From the IMG/VR virus record IMGVR_UViG_3300031766_000021, positions 1 through 40,237 of that record: a stretch of DNA of 40,237 bases, one strand, 5' to 3'. Source of the stretch: a virus. Shown piece by piece: positions 29,809-39,241 of this stretch. The notes under the pieces are model-generated. The model saw only the letters and a list, made by a program, of their open reading frames with translations, ran no database searches and was not told where the DNA came from. Numbering within the stretch: the first letter of the stretch is position 1; the number at the start of each line of letters is the position of its first letter. A program made the translations under genes and the position numbers.

Positions 29809-31730
29809 TGTCAGAAGAAATTGAAGAGTTAGAAGAAGACGCCGACGGATGGTCTTGGGAAGATACAGCTAGCCTTATCGCGGACTTCACTCCTGTAGTA
29901 GGGGACGTCAAAGGAGCGTACGAAACGTACGACGCTTTTAGTGAAGGTGATTACGTTGGAGGCACAGTAAATGCCATTGCTACCGGCTTAGGCGTTATCC
30001 CTATTGTAGGAGATGCCGCAGGCAAGGCGGTGAAAACTGCGTACAAGTCGTTTGAAGAAGTGTCTCCTGCAATCAATAAGCAGCTTTCTCGCACCTCCTA
30101 CGACAAAACGTGGGATGAGTTTGAAGCCATCGATGATGTTTCAGACTGGCAAAAAACGGTCAAGAAGTACGTCAAAGATGATCGGTCAGTAGACCCCGTC
30201 GTACGGACTCCCGAACTAGAAAAGTCCGCCCGAGAACTTAGGGATGGAGTAATAGACCGGGCGGAGCATCTTAATAATGTTCAAAAGTACAAGCCCGTCA
30301 CGCCGTGGACTGACCTTCCGAGGGCGCCGACAGACAAAAGTGTAGTGTACTCTTTAAAGCCCAATCAAAGAGCAGACGGAAACTTTGTCCTAGATAATGC
30401 GGCGGCTAAATCCTTTGGAGTTACCAAATCTGCTCTGTCCGAAGGCGATAAATTTAATGGCAGATTAGATATTCCTGCTTACAAAGATTATGACACATGG
30501 ATCGTGGCGGGCACGTCTAAGGCCCAATCTGGCACTCACTATGCCAAGGCAGTTCACTACGTCGGCGATGGCGATACCCCTGTAAAATTTCTAGCTTCTC
30601 AAAAAATGGGGCAGCGAATTGGGGCGGGAGAGGCAGACAAAACTGGATACGCAACTGTCTCGGGCTGGGTCAAAAGTCTAGATGCTGACGCCATACGAGA
30701 GTCCTCAGAAAAGTTAGTTTCTGATCCAGAGTGGCTGCAGGTAGGGTTTGACCCTCGTCGCCAAGGTGCCTTTTACGCACGAAGTGGTGATAGCGTAGGA
30801 GCGGCTGTATCCGAAGCAGATGAAGTTATTCAAATAGGCCCTTTAGTATTCGCAAAGGGCGCAAAAATTGACGCAGACTATCGTGGGTTTGCAGACGGAG
30901 GCCTTATGGCAGACATGAGAACGACTAAGGGCCGTGCGGTCTATCAAGACGAAGAGACAGGTGAAAATTACAGTGAGAAAAGTGTAACCTTTCAGATGGA
31001 CGACGGCAGCTGGCTTACCATACCGTCCGTAGATGAGGACGGCGAACAATTTAGCCAAGAAGAACTTGAAGATTTCGTTCGCAAGAATGGCCCTGTGGAT
31101 CCTGTGACGGGGGCAGACCTTCCTGTATTTAACGACGTCGAAGATGCTGAAGACTATGCTAAGCAGCGCAGCGACAGCCTTTTACCCCGAAATGATGAGA
31201 TGGAGTCCGCACCGGCAGAGGATATGCCAGAAGACACTATGTCTGATACAATGGATGACGTTGCTATGATGAGTTGCGGCGGGCTAATGGGAGGCGGCAT
31301 GCCCGACCTTACTATGATGTCAGGTGCAGTTCCTCCCGGTTCTCTTGAGTCCGAGGTCGCGGACGACATCCCCGCGTTCCTAAGCACAGGAGAATATGTG
31401 CTAAGTGCTGACGTAGTTCGCTGGCATGGCCTCAAGCACATTATGGATATGCGCTTTGAAGCAAAATCCGGCCTTATGTCTATGGACTATGAAGGGCAGA
31501 TCGAGTCCGTCTACGACGAAGACGAGAAGCCTGAGGAAGAGTACGAAACTCCTGAAGGCAACACAGTCGAAGTTTCTGAGGTCGAGACCGAGGACACGGC
31601 GGAAGAGTTTGAGCCTTGCGAGTACTGCGACGGTGAAGGCTGTGAACAATGTATGGATTCCGACGACTACCCTACAAAAGAGGGTCAGTTTTCGTATTCT
31701 CCGGGTGTAAGTTTTGCTCTGATTAAGTAG
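29808..31730 (+). CDS. Large virion-associated protein with polymorphic-toxin-like N-terminus
   Basis: 640 residues from a GTG. Residues 21-78 (LIADFTPVVGDVKGAYE ... IPIVGDAAGKAVK) resemble the pre-toxin TG hydrophobic hairpin of secreted polymorphic toxins. A central region ends in FDPRRQGAFYARSGD ... EADEVIQIGPLVFAKGAK, a module I associate with phage polyvalent proteins. Then VTFQMDDGSWLTIPSVDEDG and DDIPAFLSTGEYVLSADVVRWHGLK, conserved in marine podovirus structural proteins. A CxxCxGxGCxxC finger (C604, C607, C612, C615) closes the protein. Probably packaged in the virion. Exact function unknown. Confidence 0.7.
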   Translation: MSEEIEELEEDADGWSWEDTASLIADFTPVVGDVKGAYETYDAFSEGDYVGGTVNAIATGLGVIPIVGDAAGKAVKTAYKSFEEVSPAINKQLSRTSYDKTWDEFEAIDDVSDWQKTVKKYVKDDRSVDPVVRTPELEKSARELRDGVIDRAEHLNNVQKYKPVTPWTDLPRAPTDKSVVYSLKPNQRADGNFVLDNAAAKSFGVTKSALSEGDKFNGRLDIPAYKDYDTWIVAGTSKAQSGTHYAKAVHYVGDGDTPVKFLASQKMGQRIGAGEADKTGYATVSGWVKSLDADAIRESSEKLVSDPEWLQVGFDPRRQGAFYARSGDSVGAAVSEADEVIQIGPLVFAKGAKIDADYRGFADGGLMADMRTTKGRAVYQDEETGENYSEKSVTFQMDDGSWLTIPSVDEDGEQFSQEELEDFVRKNGPVDPVTGADLPVFNDVEDAEDYAKQRSDSLLPRNDEMESAPAEDMPEDTMSDTMDDVAMMSCGGLMGGGMPDLTMMSGAVPPGSLESEVADDIPAFLSTGEYVLSADVVRWHGLKHIMDMRFEAKSGLMSMDYEGQIESVYDEDEKPEEEYETPEGNTVEVSEVETEDTAEEFEPCEYCDGEGCEQCMDSDDYPTKEGQFSYSPGVSFALIK

Positions 31731-31736
31731 GCACTC

Positions 31737-31922
31737 ATGGCGACTAATAAGAAATCTACCGTAAATGCGGCCGGCAACTACACCAAGCCCACCATGCGGA
31801 AAAATTTATTTAATAGAATAAAGGCCGGGTCTAAGGGCGGAGCTGCCGGACAGTGGTCTGCCCGCAAAGCCCAGATGCTTGCTAAGCAATACAAAGAAAA
31901 GGGCGGAGGTTACAAAGACTAG
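31737..31922 (+). CDS. Small conserved marine-phage protein (STVNAAGNYTKP type)
   Basis: 61 residues, basic. The sequence with STVNAAGNYTKPTMRK and GQWSARKAQMLAKQYKEKGGGY is one I recall as strongly conserved in marine podoviruses between portal and scaffold. Function unknown, probably a small virion or assembly protein. The stop overlaps the next GTG (TAGTG). Confidence 0.85.
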   Translation: MATNKKSTVNAAGNYTKPTMRKNLFNRIKAGSKGGAAGQWSARKAQMLAKQYKEKGGGYKD

Positions 31923-32173
31923 TGGCAATAAAAAAATCTCAAAAGTCTCTCAAGAAATGGACTGACCAAAATTGGCGTACCAAGTCAGGGGCTAATAGCA
32001 CTCAGGGCTCAAAGGCCAGCGGAGAACGCTACCTCCCAGAGAAAGCCATCAAGTCTTTATCGTCCAGTGACTATTCTTCTACAACTCGAAAGAAACGAGC
32101 TGACACCAAGGCTGGAAAGCAATTTTCTGCGCAGCCTAAAAAGATTGCCAAGAAAACTTCTAGGCACAGGTAA
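31922..32173 (+). CDS. Small conserved phage protein (DUF5872-like)
   Basis: 83 residues from GTG, very basic. SLKKWTDQNWRTKSG ... GERYLPEKAIKSLSSSDYSSTTRKKRADTKAGKQF matches the pattern I recall for DUF5872. Found in marine phages near head genes, function unknown. A gap of 78 bases follows with only small weak hairpins. Confidence 0.85.
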   Translation: MAIKKSQKSLKKWTDQNWRTKSGANSTQGSKASGERYLPEKAIKSLSSSDYSSTTRKKRADTKAGKQFSAQPKKIAKKTSRHR

Positions 32174-32251
32174 TACCGATTGCGCGGAATGGGCTACCCG
32201 CAAAACCACCGAATTTTCGGTCTACTTTTCGGCCCCCCAAGGTGAACAAAA

Positions 32252-33019
32252 ATGGCAAAATATCAAGGAGCATACCGCTCCGAAGAAGACGTGGCTTTAG
32301 AAGATTCAACGGAAGCCCCGGTAGAGGCATCTCCTGTAGCGAACGCTTCTGAAGATGACACGTTTAAAAAACGATACGGTGATTTGCGTCGACATATGCA
32401 GAGCTCTCTGTCGGAGAAGGATCAAGAACTCAATAAGCTTAGAGGCCAACTAGACCAAGCTACTAAGTCGCAGATTAGATTTCCAAAGAGTGAAGATGAA
32501 GTGGCGGAATGGGTTTCTAAATACCCCGACGTTGCAAAAATTATCGACACCATTGCCCAGAAGCGAGTCCTTGAAGGGCAGCAAATGCTCCAAAAGGATA
32601 TGGGAAAGATTAAAGAGCTCGAGAATAAGCTTGATAAAGAGAGGGCCGAAAAGGCGCTTCGGGACGAGCACCCTGATTTTGATAAGATTAGGGCAAGTCG
32701 GGACTTCCATGATTGGGTTGCCTTACAGCCCGCTTCTATCCAAGACGCCTTGTACAAGAACAGCACAGACGCGGTCTTAGCCTCTCGTTGCATCGACTTG
32801 TACAAAGCAGACAAGAGCAAACGTAAGGGTAGCAACAGTTCGGCGGCCCAATCCGTGGGCAGAACGTCGTCAGCCTCTCCCAACCTCGGAAAGACAAAGT
32901 TTACGGAAACGGCGGTCTCCAAGATGTCGACCGCTGAATATGAAAAGAATGAAGGTGCCATACTCCAATCCATGAGAGACGGCACTTTTGAGTACGACTT
33001 GAGCGCAGGGGCTCGCTAG
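32252..33019 (+). CDS. Capsid scaffolding protein
   Basis: 255 residues, with AAGGTGAAC upstream of the ATG. Acidic N-terminus, long coiled coil (about 40-145, with SSLSEKDQELNKLRGQLDQ), basic Ser-rich linker (KRKGSNSSAAQSVGR) and a helical C-terminus (EYEKNEGAILQSMRDGTF) that should bind coat protein. This composition and the place directly before the major capsid gene define podovirus scaffolds. It leaves the prohead before or during packaging. Confidence 0.85.
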   Translation: MAKYQGAYRSEEDVALEDSTEAPVEASPVANASEDDTFKKRYGDLRRHMQSSLSEKDQELNKLRGQLDQATKSQIRFPKSEDEVAEWVSKYPDVAKIIDTIAQKRVLEGQQMLQKDMGKIKELENKLDKERAEKALRDEHPDFDKIRASRDFHDWVALQPASIQDALYKNSTDAVLASRCIDLYKADKSKRKGSNSSAAQSVGRTSSASPNLGKTKFTETAVSKMSTAEYEKNEGAILQSMRDGTFEYDLSAGAR

Positions 33020-33318
33020 GGGCTTGTAGTAACACTTACTAGTGTGTTATAACTACAGCATCTAGTGACATTCTTGCTCACTTAGCAGAGCCCCTCAAAG
33101 GCTACCTCTGCACAACAATTTCAGAAAATTTAGTCCTAAAAGACCTGATTTCAAAGGCCCTTTAGCTGGGAATTCCTGCGGTCGGTACCGAACAACCCAA
33201 CGGATTTTCCAGCTTTAGACACCCCCCGAAATGCAGCCCTTAGTGTACAGAAATTATTCTGGCTCAAAAAACCTCAGCACATCTAAGTGCTTGTTTTCAC
33301 AGTCAAAGGAATAAGATT
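33020..33318 (+). promoter_or_regulatory. Control region of the major capsid gene
   Basis: About 300 bases without a gene. A putative extended -10 promoter: TTGTAG (33024-33029), 18 bases, TATAAC (33048-33053). It overlaps an imperfect inverted repeat GTAGT-AACAC (33026-33035) with GTGTGTT...ACTAC, centred on CTAGTGTG (33039). A second TAGTGACA lies at 33063. AGGGGCT (33018-33024) and AGCCCCT (33089-33095) could form a long-range stem. The rest (33100-33300) shows nothing clear. The gene has a good ribosome site AAAGGAAT. Confidence 0.5.
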
Positions 33319-34389
33319 ATGGCATTCCCCAAAGCCTCGGGCTACAACAACCTTCCAAACGGAAACTTCAGCCCAGTTATATATTCACAGAAGGTACAAA
33401 AGTCCTTCCGTAACTCTTCTGTAGTAGAAGATATCAGCAACACCGATTACATGGGTGAGATTGACAGCTTCGGCGATTCAGTCCGTATCATTAAAGAGCC
33501 TGAGATCACAGTAAGTAACTACAATCGTGGTACTACAGTGGCCGCTCAAGACCTTAGTGACGCTGACTTCAGCCTCGTTGTTGACCAGTCTAACTACTTC
33601 ATGTTCAAGATGGACGACATTGAGGCTGCTCACAGCCATGTAAACTTTATGGATCTCGCTACTGATCGTGCGGCTTACCGCCTACGTGACGAGTTTGATG
33701 CTGAGGTTCTAGGTTACATGTCAGGCTTCGAAAAGAATGCTGGCGGTACTTGGATTCGTCGCACTGCAACTAACGGCACAAAGGCAGACGCAGCAGCTGA
33801 TGTCGATGAATTGCTGGCAGCTAACAAGCTGGACATAACTTCGTTCGGCGGCACAGACATCGGCGCAGACGCTGAGATTACTTCGATTCCAGTAGCTGCA
33901 GGTGGCGGCGCGGGTGGCATTACATCTCCTCTCGCTGTCCTAAACCGTATGGCTCGCCAGATGGATCAGGCTAACGTAGACACAGAAGGTCGTTGGTTCG
34001 TAGCCGACCCCGTCTTCTACGAAATCCTGATGGATGAAGATAGCAAGTTCGTGAACAATGACTTCGCAGGTGGCCAAGACGCCGGTGACATCATTCGCAA
34101 CGGACGTATGGGCTCGGGTTTGATCCGAGGCTTCCGTGTGTATAAGTCTAACAACCTTCCGTATGTTGGTACTGGCGCAGGCGTGGCCTCATCAGTGGGT
34201 TCAGAAGGTAACTTTGGCATCCTATGCGCGGGCCATGACTCAGCAATTGCGACTGCTCAGCAGATCAACAAAACTGAGTCTTATCGTGACCCTAACAGCT
34301 TCGCTGATATTGTTCGTGGTATGCAACTCTATGGCCGCAAAATCTTGCGTCCTGAGGCGTTGTTCACTGCCGCTTATAACATAGCTTAG
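33319..34389 (+). CDS. Major capsid protein
   Basis: 356 residues. N-terminus SPVIYSQKVQKSFRNSSVVEDISNTDYMGEI and the segment DQSNYFMFKMDDIEAAHSHVNFMDLATDRAAYRLRDEFD are typical of T7-like and marine podovirus coat proteins with the HK97 fold. Codon use is notably optimised (many preferred C-ending codons), as expected for the most abundant virion protein. It is framed by its own promoter region and a terminator 10 bases after the stop, so it can be made at high level. Confidence 0.95.
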   Translation: MAFPKASGYNNLPNGNFSPVIYSQKVQKSFRNSSVVEDISNTDYMGEIDSFGDSVRIIKEPEITVSNYNRGTTVAAQDLSDADFSLVVDQSNYFMFKMDDIEAAHSHVNFMDLATDRAAYRLRDEFDAEVLGYMSGFEKNAGGTWIRRTATNGTKADAAADVDELLAANKLDITSFGGTDIGADAEITSIPVAAGGGAGGITSPLAVLNRMARQMDQANVDTEGRWFVADPVFYEILMDEDSKFVNNDFAGGQDAGDIIRNGRMGSGLIRGFRVYKSNNLPYVGTGAGVASSVGSEGNFGILCAGHDSAIATAQQINKTESYRDPNSFADIVRGMQLYGRKILRPEALFTAAYNIA

Positions 34390-34398
34390 TGATAAAAT

Positions 34399-34430
34399 GG
34401 GGAGGCTCCTTTCGGGGGGCCTTCCCTTTT
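34399..34430 (+). terminator. Terminator after the major capsid gene
   Basis: GGGGAGGCTCC, loop TTTC, GGGGGGCCTTCCC and TTTT. Strong stem with small mismatches and a short T tract. It probably allows partial read-through to the tail genes, giving high capsid and lower tail expression. Confidence 0.82.
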
Positions 34431-34443
34431 GCTTGGGGATTCA

Positions 34444-35148
34444 ATGAGTTCATTTATAGAATTAACCAATCGTTTACTTCGCCGTATCAACGAGGTGGAG
34501 ATAAGCCCTGCAGATTTTGCCAATACTCGAGGCGTCCAGTCTCTGGCGAAAGATGCGGTAAAAGCTTCTATAGCTCGTATAAATCAAGCAGAATTTGAAT
34601 GGCCCTTTAATGCGGTAGCGCATACTCAGACGTTAGAAGCAGGCCGCGAAGAATATTCATGGCCCCAATACTTCAAAGTGGCCGATTGGAACAGTTTCCA
34701 ATTAAAAAAAGACGACGAACTAAACACCACGAATACAAAATTAAATTTTATTTCGCGGGATCTTTGGTATCGAGATTACAGAGATGCCGACGATGATGCT
34801 GGGCTTGCTGGGGTAAGCGCCCCTGTTTATGTTTTCCAATCCCATGGAAATGGCTATGGCGTCACACCGTCCCCGGACAAAGCGTACACAATACAATTTA
34901 GATACTATTTTAATTTCACTGAATTGACGAATAGTTACGACGAAACTCGCATCCCTTCGACATACGATCACGTCATCATCGATGGGGCTTTGTACCACAT
35001 GTACCTATATCGTGATAACACCGAGTCCGCTGGGATTACGCTGCAAGTCTTCCAGCAAGGCGTGAAAGAGATGCAAAGTGTACTTATAAATCAGTACGAC
35101 CGTATTCGAGACACCCGGCTTTCTAGGGTCGTTAGGGCAAAGTTCTAA
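34444..35148 (+). CDS. Tail tubular protein A (adaptor, gp11-like)
   Basis: 234 residues from MSSFIELTNRLLRRINEVEI (ATG 34444), GGGGA 9 bases upstream. The earlier TTG at 34429 lies in the terminator tail and is unlikely. The N-terminal helix pair and the YRDYRDADDDAGLAGVSAPVYVFQ region match T7 gp11 homologues in marine phages. It forms the ring that connects the portal to the nozzle. Next gene follows with ATG overlapping the stop (TAATG). Confidence 0.9.
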   Translation: MSSFIELTNRLLRRINEVEISPADFANTRGVQSLAKDAVKASIARINQAEFEWPFNAVAHTQTLEAGREEYSWPQYFKVADWNSFQLKKDDELNTTNTKLNFISRDLWYRDYRDADDDAGLAGVSAPVYVFQSHGNGYGVTPSPDKAYTIQFRYYFNFTELTNSYDETRIPSTYDHVIIDGALYHMYLYRDNTESAGITLQVFQQGVKEMQSVLINQYDRIRDTRLSRVVRAKF

Positions 35149-36989
35149 TGCCGGATAAGGTAGAATCCTTTAAAGTAGTGTGTTCGGGTGGATTAAACTC
35201 CAACGAAAATCACCTACAGCTTTCTCAAGATCTTCCGGGCTCAGCTACCCGGCTAGTTAATTTTGAGGTAAGTTTATACGGCGGCTATCGTCGTGTAGAA
35301 GGCTTTGAAAAATATGATGCGTATAACCCCGAAGTAGACCCTGTAGATGCTGAGGGCGCAGTGACGTCTATAACCTTTTTTAGGAATGACTCGACCTACG
35401 CCACAGACATAATAGCCACTCGAGGTGTCAAGAAATTCTCTTTTGAAGCTACTGCAGGCCAGACAACATTCAGTGGCGTGGACAGTAACAGCAGGACTCT
35501 AGACCTTCCGTTTACCTCCAGCGTGTCGGTATACGTTAACGGAGTTCGTAAATATCTAGCGATAGATTTCACTACCACAGGCACTAGCATCACTTTAAAT
35601 GTGGGGGCGGTTGAAGGCGACACAGTAGCCATAGACCCACACGAGTACTCCTTCTATAGATACTCTTATAGCGGCTGGCAGAAATATACTCTTCCTTCAG
35701 GCTACCGAAGAAAGTCTATCTTAGGCATTAACCCAGTTAAAAAAGTCCGCTCTGTGACCTTTGACTTTGGGTCGGGCTCGTTAGCAGCGTTTGTGGACGG
35801 TGCAAATAAAGCATTAATTTTTGACGGAACTACTTGGTCACAAATTTCATCTGCGGGCGCAGGAAACCAATCTGATGCAGGAGGCCCTTCAGCCTTAGAT
35901 AATCCTGCAATTGTGGACGTTTTTGAAAATCATTTATTCTTAAGCGGAGACGTTTTTAGTGATAGCGTCATAGCCCACTCAGCTCCGTTAGACCCATTTG
36001 ATTTTTCGACGGCGAATGGCGCAGGACAGCTTACAATGGGCTTTCCTGTAGTTCAGTTTAAAGGCTTTAGAGACAACCTTTTTGTCTTTGCAGAAAATGG
36101 AATTAAGAAGGTAAGTGCTGATCTGACCGCAGGGTTTGTCTCAGAGTCCGTCACGAATAATGTGGGCTGCATTGCGCGGGACAGCGTCTTTGAAATTGGG
36201 GGCGATCTAATATTTCTAGCTCCAGATGGCTTACGCCCTGTTGCTGGAACAAGCCGCATTGGAGACGTCGAACTAGAGACAATATCTAAGTCCGTACAGC
36301 AGCTCCTTAAAGACTATTCCCAAGACTATGACTTAGAGGAATTAAGTGGGGTTGTTGTCAGGTCGAAGTCACAGATCCGCTATTTTGTAGGCGGTTCTAG
36401 TGTTGCGACGGCAGACAGCCCCGGAGTCGTAGGCGGCCTAAGGTCTGCTGACCAAAGACTGGGTTGGGAATTTGGTGAGCTCTTAGGCATTCGAGCAAGT
36501 TGTTGTGCCAGTTCCTACGTGAACGGTCAGGAGCTTGTGCTTCATGGGGATTACGACGGTTGCGTATACCGCCAAGAGACCGGGACTACCTTTAACGGAG
36601 CTAATATACTCAGTGTCTACTCTACTCCGTTCTTTGACTTTGGTGATACAGAAGTTCGAAAATCTGTGCGCAAGATCAACACCTTCATCCGGGCGGAGGG
36701 CCCTATCGAAGTTAACCTTTCTATAAAGTATGACTGGAATGATCCTGCCGTGGCTCAACCGGCGAGCTACACTGAAATTTCTGCAGGGGCACCCGTGGTC
36801 TACAAGGGCCGTAATGTTTCTTATGGAAGCGCCGGCATCATCTACGGCGGTAGTGAGAAGCCTATTATGCAGACTTCCGTGCAAGGTTCTGGCTACGCAG
36901 CACAGTTAAATTTTGTGGCTTTGGGGGACTTTAGGCCTTTCTCTATACAAGGCCTTGTAATTGAATTTTCGACGGCGGGACGACTTTAA
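35148..36989 (+). CDS. Tail tubular protein B (nozzle, gp12-like)
   Basis: 613 residues, almost all beta. N-terminal GGLNSNENHLQLSQDLPGSATRLVNFEVSLYGGYRRVEGFEKYD is the start I know from marine podovirus nozzle proteins. The propeller-like centre contains SAAFVDGANKALIFDGTTW and FENHLFLSGD repeats. It forms the hexameric nozzle closing the tail. Overlaps both neighbours by one or two bases, so tailA, tailB and fibre are coupled. Confidence 0.9.
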   Translation: MPDKVESFKVVCSGGLNSNENHLQLSQDLPGSATRLVNFEVSLYGGYRRVEGFEKYDAYNPEVDPVDAEGAVTSITFFRNDSTYATDIIATRGVKKFSFEATAGQTTFSGVDSNSRTLDLPFTSSVSVYVNGVRKYLAIDFTTTGTSITLNVGAVEGDTVAIDPHEYSFYRYSYSGWQKYTLPSGYRRKSILGINPVKKVRSVTFDFGSGSLAAFVDGANKALIFDGTTWSQISSAGAGNQSDAGGPSALDNPAIVDVFENHLFLSGDVFSDSVIAHSAPLDPFDFSTANGAGQLTMGFPVVQFKGFRDNLFVFAENGIKKVSADLTAGFVSESVTNNVGCIARDSVFEIGGDLIFLAPDGLRPVAGTSRIGDVELETISKSVQQLLKDYSQDYDLEELSGVVVRSKSQIRYFVGGSSVATADSPGVVGGLRSADQRLGWEFGELLGIRASCCASSYVNGQELVLHGDYDGCVYRQETGTTFNGANILSVYSTPFFDFGDTEVRKSVRKINTFIRAEGPIEVNLSIKYDWNDPAVAQPASYTEISAGAPVVYKGRNVSYGSAGIIYGGSEKPIMQTSVQGSGYAAQLNFVALGDFRPFSIQGLVIEFSTAGRL

Positions 36990-39229
36990 TGGCAGGATAT
37001 ACGAGACAGAGTGTTGCCGATATAATTAATGGTCAGAGTATTACTGCGCCACCATTAAACTCGGAATTTAATCAACTAGCGGCTGCCTTTGAGGCTACGT
37101 CTGGACACATGCATACTGGCGGCACGGGTGACGCTCCCCTTATCCCCATAGCAATAAGTGTTTCTGGATACTTAGGCCCGGACAATGGTGGTGTCGGCGG
37201 CAAGAATAACGTAACTGCAACGACAGACCCCTCTGTAATTATGGACGCAGCTGAGGGCTACGCCCCCGGTTCAGTTTGGATTAATAGCGTTTCTCAGCGG
37301 GTATTCGTTTGTACCAATAACTCTGCGGGTAACGCACAGTGGTCAGAGACGATGTTGGTTTACCCCAACAATGTAGTGACTCCCAAAGTAACGAACACTG
37401 TAGACCTCGGTACTCCAGCTAAAAGATATAAGAATATTCAGATTGATGGTGTAGGTTATATTGATACCGTCAATGCAGATAACATTAATGTCACGGCTAA
37501 CCTAGATGTTAATGGGCTTTTAGACGTTGTTAATGTCTCTGCTACAGGAACTGCCTCCCTTGGTACTTCTGTAACTATTGGCGGAGGTGCGATTGAGAAC
37601 ACCGCCATCGGCCAGACCACAGCCAACGGCATTCGTGGTACGGTTGTACAAGCAACTACGGGCTTTACCGGAAACCTAACAGGTGCCGTAACAGGCAACG
37701 TGACGGGTAATGTTGCAGGTAACGTAACAGGAACCGTCACAGGTGGATTGACAGGTAACGTGACTGCGGTCACAGGTTCGTCGGCGTTTAATAATGTCGA
37801 AATATCGGGTGCCTTGAACATGGACGCCTCCACAGGGGCGACGATTACTAACTTAAGTAATCCTGTAAATCCTCTGGACGCCGCCACAAAGCAGTACGTA
37901 GACACGGCGGTAGGTAATGTTATTGACGCAGCCCCGGCTGCTCTAGACACTCTTAATGAGTTAGCTGCTGCTCTCAATGACGATGCTAACTACGCAGCTA
38001 CTGTGTCGACTTCCATCGCTGCTAAAGTTCACAAGACCGGCGACAGTATGACTGGTGCGCTGAACATGACTAGTAACAAGATTACTAGCCTCGGCACTCC
38101 TACAGCTAACTCTGATGCAAGCAATAAGTCTTATGTAGATCAACAAGACGCTCTTCAGGTTAGTAAGACTGGCGATACTATGACTGGCATACTAGATATG
38201 TCTGCTAACCGTATTGTCGACGTCGCCAGTCCCGCCGCTACGAATGATGCAGCAAATAAAGCCTACGTAGACTCTATCCTAGGCTCTGCCACTGGGGCAG
38301 CCGCTTCTGCGGCCCAAGCCTCCTCTAGTCAAGCGGCTGCAGCTACATCAGCAAATTTAGCAAGCTCATCGGCCAGCAATGCGGCCTCGTCTGCAACCTC
38401 GGCGTCCAACTCTTTAAGCACATTCCAAGACCTATTTTTAGGCTCGTACAATGCAGCGCCATCAACTTCTGGTGTATCCGCTGGAGCGATATACTACAAC
38501 ACGACTAACCAGAGTTTGTATCTTCTCTCAGGGGGAGCGTGGGTCAGCGCAGTATTTGATACTGCAGGGGCAATGTTTGGCTCAAATAACTTGGCAGATG
38601 TCTCAGATTCTGCTACAGCTAGGACTAATCTTGATGTCCCCTCTACCTCAGAGGCACTGTCAGTAGCTAATGACCTAAGTGATCTATCAAACCCAGTAAC
38701 TGCCCGGACTAATCTAGGCGTTTCAATTGGGACTGATGTACAAGCGTACGACGCTAATTTAACAACTTTTGCTACTACGTTTAACCTACCTGTAGCCGAC
38801 GGCGACGCAAATAACGTCCTGAAAACTGATGGTGCAGGAAACATAGTATTCGGAGCTGCTGCAGCCGGCGGGGGCTCTGCCGCTGCGTACGTAGTAGCGG
38901 ACGCTTCCTTAGCAGACTATGTCTATAAGACGTATGAGTTAACACAAAATAATCTCGAAATCACAGGTACTTGGCAAGCATTTGCAGATTCGGCTATACT
39001 GCATGTGACGGAAACAGAGACAATTTCTTCGGATGGAAATTACTTCGAGACAAGTACGACTTTGTCCGGAGACCATGCGTTCTACCAAATTCTTTATGTC
39101 GCAGACTCCGCCACTCTCACTATCCCTTCGACGCGAACCGTTCACGGCGTTGCAGACAGCCCAGTGGCAGGTCAGACGAATGATAAATTCCAGTCGACCG
39201 GGCGTCTAATGTACTTCGGCTTAATATAA
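36989..39229 (+). CDS. Tail fibre protein
   Basis: 746 residues. Begins MAGYTRQSVADIINGQSI with PLNSEFNQLAAAFEATSGHMHTGG. A Val-Thr-Gly-Asn repeat (GNVT x8) lies at about residues 228-259. Three repeats of a fibre module (SGALNMDAS...KQYVD, KTGDSMTGALNM...KSYVD, KTGDTMTGILDM...KAYVD) follow, then an Ala/Ser stretch and a receptor-type C-terminus. Collagen-free, trimeric beta-structure is expected. It attaches to nozzle and binds the host surface, so the C-terminal part likely sets host range. Confidence 0.85.
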   Translation: MAGYTRQSVADIINGQSITAPPLNSEFNQLAAAFEATSGHMHTGGTGDAPLIPIAISVSGYLGPDNGGVGGKNNVTATTDPSVIMDAAEGYAPGSVWINSVSQRVFVCTNNSAGNAQWSETMLVYPNNVVTPKVTNTVDLGTPAKRYKNIQIDGVGYIDTVNADNINVTANLDVNGLLDVVNVSATGTASLGTSVTIGGGAIENTAIGQTTANGIRGTVVQATTGFTGNLTGAVTGNVTGNVAGNVTGTVTGGLTGNVTAVTGSSAFNNVEISGALNMDASTGATITNLSNPVNPLDAATKQYVDTAVGNVIDAAPAALDTLNELAAALNDDANYAATVSTSIAAKVHKTGDSMTGALNMTSNKITSLGTPTANSDASNKSYVDQQDALQVSKTGDTMTGILDMSANRIVDVASPAATNDAANKAYVDSILGSATGAAASAAQASSSQAAAATSANLASSSASNAASSATSASNSLSTFQDLFLGSYNAAPSTSGVSAGAIYYNTTNQSLYLLSGGAWVSAVFDTAGAMFGSNNLADVSDSATARTNLDVPSTSEALSVANDLSDLSNPVTARTNLGVSIGTDVQAYDANLTTFATTFNLPVADGDANNVLKTDGAGNIVFGAAAAGGGSAAAYVVADASLADYVYKTYELTQNNLEITGTWQAFADSAILHVTETETISSDGNYFETSTTLSGDHAFYQILYVADSATLTIPSTRTVHGVADSPVAGQTNDKFQSTGRLMYFGLI
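37670..37765 (+). repeat. In-frame 12-base repeats in the tail fibre
   Basis: Eight tandem 12-base units encode GNLT, GAVT, GNVT, GNVA, GNVT, GTVT, GGLT and GNVT. The DNA consensus is GGNAACGTNACA. In-frame units can be gained or lost without frameshift, changing shaft length. Confidence 0.8.
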
Positions 39230-39241
39230 GAGGCAATAATC

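Noticed and set aside
32422-32985. Minus-strand ORF of 187 codons in the scaffold gene
   Set aside because: Leu/Ser-rich antisense of a coiled-coil gene. The scaffold is clearly the coding strand.
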